A stretch of 51,894 nucleotides of DNA. Source: Segetibacter sp. Its GTDB lineage: Bacteria > Bacteroidota > Bacteroidia > Chitinophagales > Chitinophagaceae. The notes under the pieces were generated by a model. That model saw nothing but the letters and a program-made list of their open reading frames with translations. It ran no database searches and had not been told where the DNA came from. Below, piece by piece: positions 25,101 to 33,267 of this stretch (position 1 is the stretch's first letter; every line of letters begins with the position of its first letter). The position numbers and the translations under genes are program-made. The stretch lies in the NCBI GenBank assembly GCA_028288505.1, contig JAQBNN010000114.1, positions 1-51,894 on the forward strand, written 5' to 3'.

Positions 25101-26353
25101 TCAATCACACTGACCTTCATCAATTCATCTTACAACCCGCAGCAGTTGCGGACTATCCAGGCGCAGAAAAGGTGAAGCTGGAACTGTTTGAATTAGCATA
25201 CAATAACTATAGGCAGCAAAGGCCGAAGCACCTTGAATTACAGTTAGAAGAGTTTTGCAATAAAGAAGCAGACTGGCTGGAAGACTTCGCCCTGTACATG
25301 GTACTAAAAAAAGAGCAGGGTGGAAAGGCTTGGTTTCAATGGCCGGAGGAATACAAACAAAGAGATAAAGCAGCGCTCGAGAAACTGCGAGACTACCATT
25401 ATTACGAGGTAAGTAAAATAAAGTGGCTTCAGTTTATTTTCCATAAGCAATGGAAAGAATTACGCTCATACTGCAACACAAGAAACATTCAGTTGTTCGG
25501 GGATGTTCCGTTTTACATCAGTTACGACTCTGTCGACGTGTGGTCCCACAGAGAAATCTTTAGCATCGATAAAGAGGGTAACATGATAGGAGTGGCAGGT
25601 GTTCCACCCGATGCGTTTAGTGACGATGGTCAGCTTTGGGGTATGCCAGTGTTTAAATGGGATGTCTTAAAGAAAAGGAATTACGATTGGTGGTTGGGTC
25701 GTTTTAGAAAGAACATGGAGCTTTTCGACCTTGTACGGTTAGACCACTTCAGGGCCTTCGCCGATTACTGGGAAGTACCTGCTAGCGAGAAAACGGCCAA
25801 GAATGGTATCTGGAAGCGTGGTCCTCGTGAAGACTTTTTCAAAGTGGTAAAGAAGGAATTAAAAGACCTTCCCTTTATTGCCGAAGATCTCGGCGAAATC
25901 AACCAGCCAGTTTACGATCTGCGCGATGCTTTCGGGTTCCCGGGCATGAAGATCCTGCAGTTTGCCTTCAGCGAAGACTTGCCGCAGTCCCCGCATATAC
26001 CTCACAATTATACTGAGAATTTTATTGCTTATACTGGCACACACGATAACAATACCATTCGTGGTTGGTATCGCCAGGAAGGCAAAGACAGCAGGCAACG
26101 GGTGGAGCAATATGTAGGCCGCACCGTTCACGAAGAAGATGCATTTTGGGTTTTAGGGCATATGGCTTACGCTTCGGTCGCAAAAACGGCTATCCTTCCG
26201 CTGCAAGACGTTTTGAACCTCGACGAAAAGTCAAGGATGAATATTCCCGCTTCAGGTGAAAAAAATTGGGCGTGGAGACTTCTACCGGGACAAATCCGGG
26301 GTGGGCATGAAAACACCCTAAGAGAATGGACCTGGATGTTCAATAGAGAGTAA
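22127..26353 (+). CDS. Fused maltooligosyltrehalose synthase / 4-alpha-glucanotransferase (TreY-MalQ)
   Basis: A 1408-residue two-enzyme polypeptide. Residues 1 to about 905 are TreY: TYRLQFHKEFTFD start, the nucleophile Asp in GLRIDHIDG, the Glu in IIVEKIL and STHDTKRGEDVRARL. TreY turns the reducing-end glucose of a maltodextrin into a trehalose unit. From about residue 911 (RGAGILMHITSLPSPFG) a complete GH77 amylomaltase follows, with the nucleophile Asp in VRLDHFRAF, the Glu in FIAEDLG and TGTHDNNT. MalQ re-forms longer maltodextrins from short ones, which TreY can then reuse. No stop codon or frame change lies at the junction, so the fusion is real. An intrinsic terminator follows. Confidence 0.9.
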   Translation: MHNPVATYRLQFHKEFTFDVFEKIIPYLRKLGVSTIYASPVFQATPGSTHGYDALNPNKINPEIGSKNQLINLARNLEEEGISWLQDIVPNHMAFDTRNLWLRDVLEKGQLSIYAPFFDVPWTGKIYHGRMMVPFLGASLDEVIKNKELKVDFDNKRLVFRYYESTYPLHIRSYSTILKSGKEEPSKAIKQLLTQIEEIHILEEQELYGQRWNEFGQQFISLMKDEASKDFILSCMEEVNNDAEIIKKISGEQVYQLCEWQKTDYRINFRRFFTVNGLICLNIQNSDVFQLHHELIKEMVDEGIFKGLRIDHIDGLYDPNKYLDDLRNLAGGETYIIVEKILEPGEALPKKWPIQGNTGYDFLGIVNNLFTNKENEEKFNELYQQITNDYTPIQQQLREKKSHILYDSMGGELQNLYQLFLDLNLIDKRSFARVRKEDMKSAIAEFLIHCPVYRYYGNRMPLDGEEAAAIQDIFNRVRRTDNDLSDAVSLLEIALLKNPREGNQERNAKALRFYQRCMQFTGPLMAKGVEDTLMYTYNRFIGHNEVGDSPEAFGLLPHEFHHAMRERQQHWPFSLNATSTHDTKRGEDVRARLNVLTDLADEWTSIVAEWQDMNNDLKQDQYPDSNDEYFIYQTLAGAFPMAGQDEDNFSERMQQYIEKALREAKTYSNWTTPDEEYESAAKQFAVQLLDKTRPFWKSFETFHQKISDYGVVNSLSQVLLKFACPGVPDVYQGCELWDFSLVDPDNRRPVDYQKRQEWLEELEPRVKGKEGQLLQELWNDRYNAKIKLWLVHTLFDLRKQYPTVFSEGEYIPLQVEGQYKDNILAFARKQHRHVFIVAVPLHIAAICEEQSKGVDEVDWKDTRILLPKDVVGDWEHQLAYTQGGKQSEIEVKDIFNPLPFAILKVQQTVNQRGAGILMHITSLPSPFGVGDMGPEAFSFADFLSRTNQRFWQLLPLNPTEEGQGHSPYSSISSRAGNPLLISPEHLAKEGLLNHTDLHQFILQPAAVADYPGAEKVKLELFELAYNNYRQQRPKHLELQLEEFCNKEADWLEDFALYMVLKKEQGGKAWFQWPEEYKQRDKAALEKLRDYHYYEVSKIKWLQFIFHKQWKELRSYCNTRNIQLFGDVPFYISYDSVDVWSHREIFSIDKEGNMIGVAGVPPDAFSDDGQLWGMPVFKWDVLKKRNYDWWLGRFRKNMELFDLVRLDHFRAFADYWEVPASEKTAKNGIWKRGPREDFFKVVKKELKDLPFIAEDLGEINQPVYDLRDAFGFPGMKILQFAFSEDLPQSPHIPHNYTENFIAYTGTHDNNTIRGWYRQEGKDSRQRVEQYVGRTVHEEDAFWVLGHMAYASVAKTAILPLQDVLNLDEKSRMNIPASGEKNWAWRLLPGQIRGGHENTLREWTWMFNRE

Positions 26354-26366
26354 GATCTTAAATATA

Positions 26367-26401
26367 ATCTCCGCAGCGTTCTACTTGCGGGGATTTTTTT
26401 T
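26367..26401 (+). terminator. Intrinsic terminator of the glgX-treZ-treY/malQ operon
   Basis: Arms ATCTCCGCA (26367-26375) and TGCGGGGAT (26386-26394), nine pairs including one G-T, followed by a run of eight T. It starts 14 bp after the stop codon. Confidence 0.85.
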
Positions 26402-26430
26402 GAGCCAGCGTTAGAACCTCTATTAAACAT

Positions 26431-26451
26431 CGTTGTGTCACTCACTTGTAC
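26431..26451 (+). repeat. Intergenic dyad repeat, variant B, + orientation
   Basis: CTATTAAACAT (type-1 flank) then CGTTGTGTCAC-TCACTTGTAC. It lies just after the operon terminator. Confidence 0.85.
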
Positions 26452-26569
26452 TGCATTGCTTCTTTCAGCGAGTCACTGTACCAAACCTCATCTCCTTTTG
26501 AAACGTCTGTCGGCTGTACTACAACTTAAGTCATAAACTATAGCTGCAGCTGTTTTATGTTTTCAAACA

Positions 26570-26600
26570 ATTGCTAACACTCAGCTATAAACTACTTTTG
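26570..26600 (+). promoter_or_regulatory. Candidate Bacteroidota promoter for selD
   Basis: TACTTTTG at 26593-26600 matches the -7 consensus TAnnTTTG. ATTG at 26570-26573, 19 bp upstream, is one base from the -33 TTTG at the expected spacing. The selD ATG is 55 bp downstream. Confidence 0.5.
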
Positions 26601-26655
26601 CTGCACTTTAAAAATCCAGCCTCACACAGATTTTAAAAACAACAAAGAATAAAAT

Positions 26656-27708
26656 ATGAGTAATGATATTAAGCTAACCCAATTTTCTCACGGTGCCGGT
26701 TGCGGTTGTAAAATAGCACCAAAAGTGTTGGAAGAAATTCTATTCAGCGAAATGGTAATGCCGTCCAGTGAGAGGCTCTTAGTAGGTAACGAGAGCAAAG
26801 ACGACGCAGCCGTATACGACCTTGGTGATGGAACCGCGGTTATAAGCACCACCGATTTTTTTATGCCTATTGTTGATGATGCTTTCGATTTCGGCAGGAT
26901 AGCCTCGGCAAATGCAATAAGCGATGTATATGCCATGGGAGGAAAACCTTTGATTGCTATTGCCGTTTTAGGCTGGCCAATAGACAAAATTCCTGCTTCA
27001 GTTGCACAACAGGTATTAGAGGGTGCCCGGTCCATTTGTAAAGAAGCCGGTATTCCTTTAGCCGGCGGACATAGTATAGACACACAGGAGCCAATGTTTG
27101 GCCTTGCAGTTACAGGTATTGTAAGCACCTCGGCTATAAAGCAGAATAATAAAGCGCAGCTAGGCGATCTTCTTTTTATCACCAAACCATTGGGAGTTGG
27201 TGTTCTCTCCACCGCCCAAAAAAGAGGCGTTATTGATCCGGCTATTCTACCTGTAATGGTAAAGCAGATGAGCACACTAAATAAGATAGGCGAAGAGCTT
27301 GGAAAGATTGAAGGCGTTCATGCTATGACAGACGTAACAGGCTTTGGGCTACTCGGTCACTCAATTGAGATGGCAGAAGGAAGTGGTTTTAGTGCAGAGT
27401 TGAATTACGATAAAGTAAACGTGCTACCGGGAGTAAAAGAACATATTGCAAACAAAGTTTTTGCTGGTGGCACAACCCGCAACCTTAACAGCTACGGTTT
27501 TAAAGTTGATTACAGTAATACAACTGATGAGACTGAAGTCTCGAAAGTTTTAGCTGATCCGCAAACGAATGGTGGCATATTAGTAGCGGTGCAACCCTGT
27601 TTTGTTGAACAGGTAAAGGAGCTTTTTTTAAAATTTGGCTTAGACAAATTTTTAGAACCTATTGGCCAAATTGTTGAGAAGGATGAGAAGGTGGTGTACA
27701 TAAAATAG
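26656..27708 (+). CDS. selD: Selenide, water dikinase (selenophosphate synthetase)
   Basis: Makes selenophosphate from selenide and ATP, the selenium donor for selenoproteins and for 2-selenouridine in tRNA. The 350 residues begin with the active-site loop SHGAGCGCK: the catalytic Cys is C16 and the Lys K19, so this is the cysteine form, with no selenocysteine codon in this loop. LAGGHSIDTQEP and TDVTGFGLLGH confirm the family. No selenium user gene (selA, selB, mnmH) is visible nearby. Confidence 0.94.
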   Translation: MSNDIKLTQFSHGAGCGCKIAPKVLEEILFSEMVMPSSERLLVGNESKDDAAVYDLGDGTAVISTTDFFMPIVDDAFDFGRIASANAISDVYAMGGKPLIAIAVLGWPIDKIPASVAQQVLEGARSICKEAGIPLAGGHSIDTQEPMFGLAVTGIVSTSAIKQNNKAQLGDLLFITKPLGVGVLSTAQKRGVIDPAILPVMVKQMSTLNKIGEELGKIEGVHAMTDVTGFGLLGHSIEMAEGSGFSAELNYDKVNVLPGVKEHIANKVFAGGTTRNLNSYGFKVDYSNTTDETEVSKVLADPQTNGGILVAVQPCFVEQVKELFLKFGLDKFLEPIGQIVEKDEKVVYIK

Positions 27709-27754
27709 AAGCGGTAGTGATGGCTACAAACCTGTCTTAAATTATCTGGAAAAG

Positions 27755-27773
27755 TTACACCCCGAGGGTGTAA
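27755..27773 (+). other. Perfect stem-loop downstream of selD
   Basis: TTACACCC-CGA-GGGTGTAA is a perfect 8-bp stem with a three-base loop. The bases after it (ATAAGGTCG) are not T-rich, so it is not a standard intrinsic terminator. It lies 46 bp after the selD stop codon; it could protect or pause the transcript. The rest of the gap to 27993 holds nothing I can name. Confidence 0.5.
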
Positions 27774-27993
27774 ATAAGGTCGTTGTGGTTGAGAACAGCA
27801 TTTTTTCTGCAGGAGGCTACTAAATGAAAAGAAATGCTAACAATAAAAAGAAAGCTGTTGGTTGTAGGGCTTTTTTAGTTATGGTACGGTTGGTTTAATT
27901 ATTCAAGAAAGGGTAGGCGTATTTTTAAAGAAAGCAGTTTACAGGGTAAAGGTTTGTTGCCTTTGAAAATATAGTTGTAAAAAAGAGTTGAAC

Positions 27994-28254
27994 ATGGAAG
28001 TGAATACAAGCGACTTGATAGGTTTAGCAGGAGTATCAATGCTTTTGGTTGCATTCTTATTAAACCTGTTAGGAAAACTTGATAAAGACAGTCTTGTTTA
28101 TATTGTAATGAATATTGTAGGGGCTTGGCTTGCTTGCCTTGCGTCGTATTTAATCAATTATTTCCCGTTCGTGATTTTAGAAGGAACTTGGACACTGGTT
28201 TCAATAATTGCCTTGTTGAGGTACCTAACAAAAGCAAAGACATTAAGGCATTAA
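27994..28254 (+). CDS. Small membrane protein, CBU_0592-like
   Basis: The ATG at 27994 gives [13 protein letters not shown]...; the frame also allows a TTG at 27988. The 86-residue product has three hydrophobic helices (about 6-27, 36-56, 60-76) in an arrangement like the CBU_0592 family of small membrane proteins. Function is unknown. Its 3' end overlaps that of the convergent pterin dehydratase gene by 12 bp. Confidence 0.65.
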   Translation: MEVNTSDLIGLAGVSMLLVAFLLNLLGKLDKDSLVYIVMNIVGAWLACLASYLINYFPFVILEGTWTLVSIIALLRYLTKAKTLRH

Positions 28255-28476
28255 TTCGTCAATAGCCGCGGCTAAAGCATGATCTTTTTCTGTTACAACA
28301 TTTCCTGCTGAATGAGTACTTAAGGAAATTTCAACAGTATTATAGGTATTGGACCAGGTTGGATGGTGGTCCATTTTTTCTGCCAGAATTGCTACTCTTG
28401 TTATAAAGGCAAAAGCCTCGATAAAGTTTTTGAATTTGAATTTGCGCTGTATCGAATTGTCTTTTTCCTGCCACAT
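28243..28476 (-). CDS. Pterin-4a-carbinolamine dehydratase
   Basis: Dehydrates 4a-hydroxytetrahydrobiopterin, the by-product of aromatic amino acid hydroxylases. The start at 28476 ([13 protein letters not shown]) gives 77 residues; the longer frame would run through a repeat. The family signature is complete: EKMDHHPTW (two His), then THS and EKDHALA with the second His and Asp. No phenylalanine hydroxylase is nearby. Confidence 0.87.
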   Translation of the reverse strand: MWQEKDNSIQRKFKFKNFIEAFAFITRVAILAEKMDHHPTWSNTYNTVEISLSTHSAGNVVTEKDHALAAAIDELMP

Positions 28477-28531
28477 AAAGTTAGTTTGAGTAGTGATTGT
28501 GCGGTTGAGGCGGGTGAAATAAGAAACAAAA

Positions 28532-28552
28532 GTACAAGAGTGCGACGCAACG
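28532..28552 (-). repeat. Intergenic dyad repeat, variant A, - orientation
   Basis: GTACAAGAG-TGCGACGCAACG then ATGTTTAATAGTAGTACCAA. The flank matches that of the 3030 copy for more than 20 bases beyond the core. It lies upstream of the pterin dehydratase gene. Confidence 0.85.
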
Positions 28553-28615
28553 ATGTTTAATAGTAGTACCAATGATCGGACAAAAAGATTTCTCTCAGCG
28601 TTTTATGCCTTGAGT

Positions 28616-29047
28616 TTAAAAAACAAGGTGTTCTTTGTTCTTGATTTTTTCGTTGGTTAACTCAGCCACCATTTGTACGCTTGTAATTAATTTTACTGCG
28701 TTTGATATGGCCTGGCACTTTTCGTCGTCAACAATATCACCTTTCATAAGCCACAAAAAATCCATGTGTTTGAACTCGGGCAACAAGTACTCGCCATCGC
28801 AATGGTTGTGGTACAGGTAGTAGCTTAGGAAACTGTTTTCGGCGTGCTGGTAAACCGAAAATAAATACTGCCGGCCGCGTTTGCGTAACTGCTTATCAAT
28901 GTCTGTATTGAGGCGAAAATTGTAACCGAGGTTATTATTTAACTGCCAGACAAAATGGTAGTTACGGATAGGTGCCTGAATTCCCAGTAAGCGGGTTTCT
29001 GCAAAAAAGTCGTCAGTTAAGGCATCATTATCAAGGCGCAGTTTCAT
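28616..29047 (-). CDS. IPExxxVDY family protein
   Basis: A 143-residue Bacteroidota-specific protein. The motif that names the family appears as LPEFKHMDFLW near residue 90. Function is unknown; in other Bacteroidota it often lies near core metabolic genes. Here it follows the M28 peptidase gene by 13 bp on the same strand, so the two are probably co-transcribed. Confidence 0.78.
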   Translation of the reverse strand: MKLRLDNDALTDDFFAETRLLGIQAPIRNYHFVWQLNNNLGYNFRLNTDIDKQLRKRGRQYLFSVYQHAENSFLSYYLYHNHCDGEYLLPEFKHMDFLWLMKGDIVDDEKCQAISNAVKLITSVQMVAELTNEKIKNKEHLVF

Positions 29048-29060
29048 GTATGGGTGTAAG

Positions 29061-30713
29061 TTAAAACTCTACAGTAAACTCTTTGTCTTCTGTACCTCTT
29101 TTAATTTTTAAGGATGTTTTGTCGCCGGCTTTAAAACGGCCGAGTGCTTCCATGTAGCTATTTATGTCGCGTATTGCATAAGGGCCTAGCTGCACAAGTA
29201 CATCTCCACCTACCAAACCAAGTTTAGAAGCGAGCTTATTCGCAGATACACCGTCGATTCGCAAACCGCCAGCTTTAAAGCTGTAATCGGGGATGACACC
29301 CAGGCTTACAGAGTACCTTGCAGGGGCAACGAGTGGTTCTCTGGTTTTTTGAAAATAAAGTTTCCCGAGGTTGTCTGTGGCCTCGATAATCCGGCTAATG
29401 AAACGCACTATTTTAAGTTCGCCGTCGTAATTTATTTTTTCGTAGTCGTCGGTTGCTTTATGGTAATCCTGGTGTATGCCGGTAAAGAAAAATAAAACAG
29501 GAATATCTTTTCTATAGAAAGAAGCGTGGTCACTGGGCCCTCCGCCTGTACTATCGAAAGTGACTTGTAAGGTTTTATCTGCCAGTGTTGTCATTATTGA
29601 AGACCAGGCTGGAGAGGTGCCAAAACCTCCTATGGAAAGTTTTTTCTGAGGATCGTACCTGCCAACCATATCGAGGTTGATCATATAGTTGATGGGTGTT
29701 GTAACAGTACGATTCTCTAGCCAGTATTTGCTGCCAAGCAAACCAACCTCTTCGCCTGAAAAGGCGATGAACAGGTAGTTGTTTTTTTTGCTTTTAGAGG
29801 AAGCGAGGAGCCTTGCTAGCTCAATCAGGGCTGCTGTTCCGCTTGCGTTATCATCAGCACCGTTTCTAATTATTTTTCCGCTGTCTAAGGCGTTGCCATT
29901 TTCGCCCCAGCCTAAATGATCGTAGTGGGCGCCTATAGTAATTGTAGAAGCTGCACCGTTATCAAGGTAGCCAACAACATTACGTCCTATACGGAGTTTC
30001 TCTGTAAAGGAAACATTGATTTCAATGTCAAGCAATTCTGAATGGTCCTTAAAGTATTTATTATAACCTTCGCCGGTTATATATAAAACAGGAATTGCAA
30101 CTGCGGGGGATTTGTCTTTGCTAACAAAGTTTATGTTATCAACTAATTTGCTGCTGTTGTAAATAAATAATGCTGTTGCGCCCTTAGCTGCAACTTTTTC
30201 TGCTTCTTTTTTGATCGCTTCATCAATATTAAACCCAGTGTTACCCTTATTGCTCTCTAACCAGTCTTTTACATCTGTAAACCAGGGAACACCTCTTTCT
30301 CGTAGTGCCATTGCTGGCATTCCTACTACTTTTTTTGCAGCCGAAAAAGCGAGTGGTATGTAGTCTTTCTGAAGTATTAGTTGGTTGCTGTTAAGCATCA
30401 GCCTTGTGGAAGGGTCGATTAATTTACCCTCTTCAATTGTAAACTCCTGCAGGAAGCCGTTAGTTCCTTTTGCTGCAAGACCAACATTTTTAAACTGGGT
30501 GCTAATATATTCAGCCGCAATTTGTTCTCCTCTTGTGCCTGTTGCCCTGCCTTCTAATTTGTCGTCCGCTAAAAACTGAATATGGCCTTTTAAATTTGTA
30601 ATGGTTGCCTGATCGGCCTTTTGCTGCTGAAGCACAAGTGCTTTTTTTTGTTTTTTAGACTGAGCGAAAGTGAGAACGGGAACAAATGCAAGAACTACAA
30701 GAAGCCTCTTCAT
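29061..30713 (-). CDS. Secreted M28-family aminopeptidase with PA-like insert and C-terminal PDZ domain
   Basis: The start at 30713 (MKRLLVVLAFVPVLTFAQ) gives a signal peptide cleaved after TFA; the upstream ATG adds 15 non-signal residues. The 550-residue enzyme has a protease-associated-like insert (about 120-245), then the M28 zinc site: GAHYDHLG, DDNASG, the Glu pair in SGEEVGLLGS, NLDMVGR and the His in HQDYHKATDD. A PDZ-like domain ends the protein (VSANKLASKLGLVGGDVLVQLG). It should clip peptides in the periplasm or outside the cell. Confidence 0.87.
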   Translation of the reverse strand: MKRLLVVLAFVPVLTFAQSKKQKKALVLQQQKADQATITNLKGHIQFLADDKLEGRATGTRGEQIAAEYISTQFKNVGLAAKGTNGFLQEFTIEEGKLIDPSTRLMLNSNQLILQKDYIPLAFSAAKKVVGMPAMALRERGVPWFTDVKDWLESNKGNTGFNIDEAIKKEAEKVAAKGATALFIYNSSKLVDNINFVSKDKSPAVAIPVLYITGEGYNKYFKDHSELLDIEINVSFTEKLRIGRNVVGYLDNGAASTITIGAHYDHLGWGENGNALDSGKIIRNGADDNASGTAALIELARLLASSKSKKNNYLFIAFSGEEVGLLGSKYWLENRTVTTPINYMINLDMVGRYDPQKKLSIGGFGTSPAWSSIMTTLADKTLQVTFDSTGGGPSDHASFYRKDIPVLFFFTGIHQDYHKATDDYEKINYDGELKIVRFISRIIEATDNLGKLYFQKTREPLVAPARYSVSLGVIPDYSFKAGGLRIDGVSANKLASKLGLVGGDVLVQLGPYAIRDINSYMEALGRFKAGDKTSLKIKRGTEDKEFTVEF

Positions 30714-30741
30714 ACAGTTGAAATGTTTGGTACGGGCAATA

Positions 30742-30749
30742 CAAAAGTA
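30742..30749 (-). promoter_or_regulatory. Candidate -7 element of the M28 peptidase gene
   Basis: TACTTTTG on the minus strand, 28 bp before the start codon, matches TAnnTTTG. No clear -33 TTTG at 19-21 bp. Confidence 0.35.
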
Positions 30750-30825
30750 GTGCCGCAAGGCTTTAAAGTAAATGATTAAAACTGAAAGATTTTAGTAATA
30801 ATTTTTGTTATAGCCGAAGGCTATA

Positions 30826-32943
30826 CTATTTAAAAAGCTGGTAGACTAACAAACTCATGACATATGCAAGCCCAGTCATATAAAGTAACTGGATAATGGG
30901 CCATTTCCATGTACCTGTTTCACGTTTTACAACAGCAAGGGTACTCATACACTGCATGGCAAGTACATAAAAAACCATTAGGCTTAAGCCTGAAGCAAGT
31001 GTATAAACTTTACGACCATCAGCAGTTACAGCGCCCTGCATTTTCTCTCGTAGCGACGAGTTTTCATTATCCTCCTCAACACTGTACAAAGTAGCCATGG
31101 TACCCACAAAAACTTCTCTGGCTGCAAAGGAGGTGATTAGAGCAATTCCAATCTTCCAGTCATAGCCAAGTGGTGTAATGGCAGGTTCAATAGAATTTCC
31201 TAAAATGCCTGCGTAAGAATTCTGCAACTTTTCTGCACGATACTCTTTGTCTAAACTCGCCGAATTAGCATTCGGCTGCTGCTTAAGTTGCTCGTATTTC
31301 GCAGTTACATTATCAATTCTTTCACCGGGTCCAAAGCTGCTTAGGAACCAAAGGAGCAGGCTAATCACCATGATCACTTTTCCGGCATCCACCACGAAGA
31401 TCTTTGCCTTTTCAACCATAGTTATGCCTACGTTTTTCCAGCGAGGAGCACGATAGGTAGGCAACTCTAAAATAAAAAAGCTCTTCTCTTGTATTTTAAT
31501 GATCCATTTAAAAACATAGCTCACTATTAAAGCCATTACGGTTCCCAAAAGGTAAAGGGCCATCATTACAAGTCCCTGTAAGTTTAAAAAACCCAAAAGA
31601 AATTTATTTGGAACAACAAGACTAATAAGGATTGTATAAACGGGTAGCCTTGCACTGCAGCTCATTAAGGGTGTTACCAAGATGGTAAGAAGTCTTTCTT
31701 TACGGTTCTCGATGCTTCTTGCACTCATTATGGCGGGAACAGCACAGGCAAACCCACTGATCATCGGCATCACACTTTTACCATTCAAACCCACCTTCCT
31801 CATCAGCTTGTCACTTAAAAAACTTATACGGGCCATATAACCACTGTCTTCTAAAATAGTGATCAGCCCAAAAAGTATCATGATTTGCGGGATGAATACA
31901 AGAATGCCGCTTAACCCCGCGAGTAATCCATTCGTTAACAGATCACTCCACCATACTGAAGGAAGTTGGTTATTAAGAAAGCCTGTGACCGTGGTAAACA
32001 TCCATTCAATCGCCGTCATCGGGTATTCTGCCAGCCAGAATATACTTTGAAATAACAGGAACAAAACCGACAAGAGAATAACATAGCCCCAGGTACGGTG
32101 CAGTAAAATATTATCAAGTTTCTCGGTAAATAGTTTTTTCTGCAAAGGGTCTTCTTCGACCACGCTCACCTGCATTATTTGTTTTATGCGGGTATACCGC
32201 TGCATGATTTCTTCTGCCTGCAGCTTTGTAGGATTAAATTTATTAGCGATCTCTATATTCTCAATCTTCTCCTGCACATCTGCAGTAAAAGGAAAACTTT
32301 CGTGGTTAATAAGGTAATGCACCGATGCATAATCAGTAAGTGCAGGGAACATTTCCTGCACATCACCCACTGCTTTATCTGCCAAACTTCTTATGCCGAT
32401 AAAATCGCGTCCCGGTGCTTTGTATTGATGCCTTACCGTTTGCGCCATTACCTTTTTTAGCTGCGGTATTCCTTTATTTTTCCGTGGATTAATAGCAACC
32501 ACTGGAACCCCTAACTCCCTTTCCAGTTCGTTAAGGTCGATCTCCATCCCTTTCTTATGCGCCAGGTCAACCATGGTAAGGGCTAACACCACAGGTATTT
32601 TAAGATCAATTATCTGGGAGCAAAAAAGTAAGTTTCTTTTTAAATTACTAGCGTCTGCTACAAGAACCACCATATCTGGTCGCACTGTTGCGTCTACATT
32701 CATTAGTACTTTATACGAAACCCATTCATCAGCGCGGCGGGGATAAAGGCTGTACGTGCCAGGTAAGTCGATAATGTTTACAGGAGAACCCGGCTCGAGA
32801 CTACAAGTGCCCGTTTTTTTATCAACAGTCACGCCCGGAAAATTGCCAACTTTTTGGTTTAAGCCCGTTAAAGCATTAAACAAAGATGATTTTCCACTAT
32901 TAGGGTTGCCTACTAAAGCTATATGAAACAAAGAGTCCGTCAT
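30826..32943 (-). CDS. feoB: Ferrous iron transport protein B
   Basis: Imports Fe(II) across the inner membrane, driven by its GTPase domain. The 705 residues show G1 GNPNSGKSS (12-20), G3 DLPG (59-62) and a Gate-domain membrane part from about residue 285. The G4 motif is TMVD at 123-126, where Asn is usual (NxxD), so base recognition may be altered. No FeoA lies on either side, and the FeoB does not carry an N-terminal FeoA fusion. Transcription is monocistronic, judging from the 400-bp upstream gap. Confidence 0.92.
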   Translation of the reverse strand: MTDSLFHIALVGNPNSGKSSLFNALTGLNQKVGNFPGVTVDKKTGTCSLEPGSPVNIIDLPGTYSLYPRRADEWVSYKVLMNVDATVRPDMVVLVADASNLKRNLLFCSQIIDLKIPVVLALTMVDLAHKKGMEIDLNELERELGVPVVAINPRKNKGIPQLKKVMAQTVRHQYKAPGRDFIGIRSLADKAVGDVQEMFPALTDYASVHYLINHESFPFTADVQEKIENIEIANKFNPTKLQAEEIMQRYTRIKQIMQVSVVEEDPLQKKLFTEKLDNILLHRTWGYVILLSVLFLLFQSIFWLAEYPMTAIEWMFTTVTGFLNNQLPSVWWSDLLTNGLLAGLSGILVFIPQIMILFGLITILEDSGYMARISFLSDKLMRKVGLNGKSVMPMISGFACAVPAIMSARSIENRKERLLTILVTPLMSCSARLPVYTILISLVVPNKFLLGFLNLQGLVMMALYLLGTVMALIVSYVFKWIIKIQEKSFFILELPTYRAPRWKNVGITMVEKAKIFVVDAGKVIMVISLLLWFLSSFGPGERIDNVTAKYEQLKQQPNANSASLDKEYRAEKLQNSYAGILGNSIEPAITPLGYDWKIGIALITSFAAREVFVGTMATLYSVEEDNENSSLREKMQGAVTADGRKVYTLASGLSLMVFYVLAMQCMSTLAVVKRETGTWKWPIIQLLYMTGLAYVMSLLVYQLFK

Positions 32944-32954
32944 TAAGAAGGCTG

Positions 32955-32962
32955 CAAAAGTA
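32955..32962 (-). promoter_or_regulatory. Candidate -7 element of feoB
   Basis: TACTTTTG on the minus strand ends 11 bp before the feoB start codon. If used, the transcript would have a leader of only a few bases. Confidence 0.4.
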
Positions 32963-33110
32963 GAAGTATGCCTTGTAACATCGTTACGAGTTTGGGAGAT
33001 TTAAATCAAGGTTAACCATTTTCACGTTTTAATTTAATCGTTGCCAGAGCTTTACTCGTTGCGCTTTTAATAATGGTTTTTGGTTCAAGCTTTTGGTTAG
33101 AATTCAACAT

Positions 33111-33131
33111 CGTTGTGTCACTCTCTTGTAC
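33111..33131 (+). repeat. Intergenic dyad repeat, variant B, + orientation
   Basis: ATTCAACAT then CGTTGTGTCAC-TCTCTTGTAC. It is the left half of a convergent pair with the 33268 copy, 136 bp apart. Confidence 0.85.
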
Positions 33132-33183
33132 GCTATCGTATAATTCTACTTTTCCCAAAAAGTATGAGAGCGTTTACCTGGAA

Positions 33184-33212
33184 CAAAAAAAGGGCACATT
33201 TCTGCGTCCTTT
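33184..33212 (-). terminator. Weak candidate terminator of the bla-lipoprotein genes
   Basis: On the minus strand the arms AAAGGACGC and GTGCCCTTT pair with one A-C mismatch and one G-T pair, followed by a T run. The loop of the inverted repeat pair surrounds it. Confidence 0.4.
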
Positions 33213-33267
33213 ATATCTATAAATAATGGGCCGAGAGTGAACGTATGTGTTACATAAAGCTTAAAAA

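Larger units (their letters stand above)
26354..26655. other. Intergenic region between the trehalose operon and selD
   Basis: Contains, in order, an intrinsic terminator (26367-26401), a dyad repeat (26431-26451) and a candidate selD promoter (26570-26600). I see no gene. Confidence 0.6.

Noticed and set aside
26688-27275. 195-codon frame antisense to selD
   Set aside because: selD is unmistakable on the other strand; the antisense product is a codon-bias shadow.
27823-27897. 24-codon frame with a strong AGGAGG upstream, after selD
   Set aside because: Bacteroidota rarely rely on such sites, the product is short and basic without features, and no other support exists. The purine-rich match may be chance.
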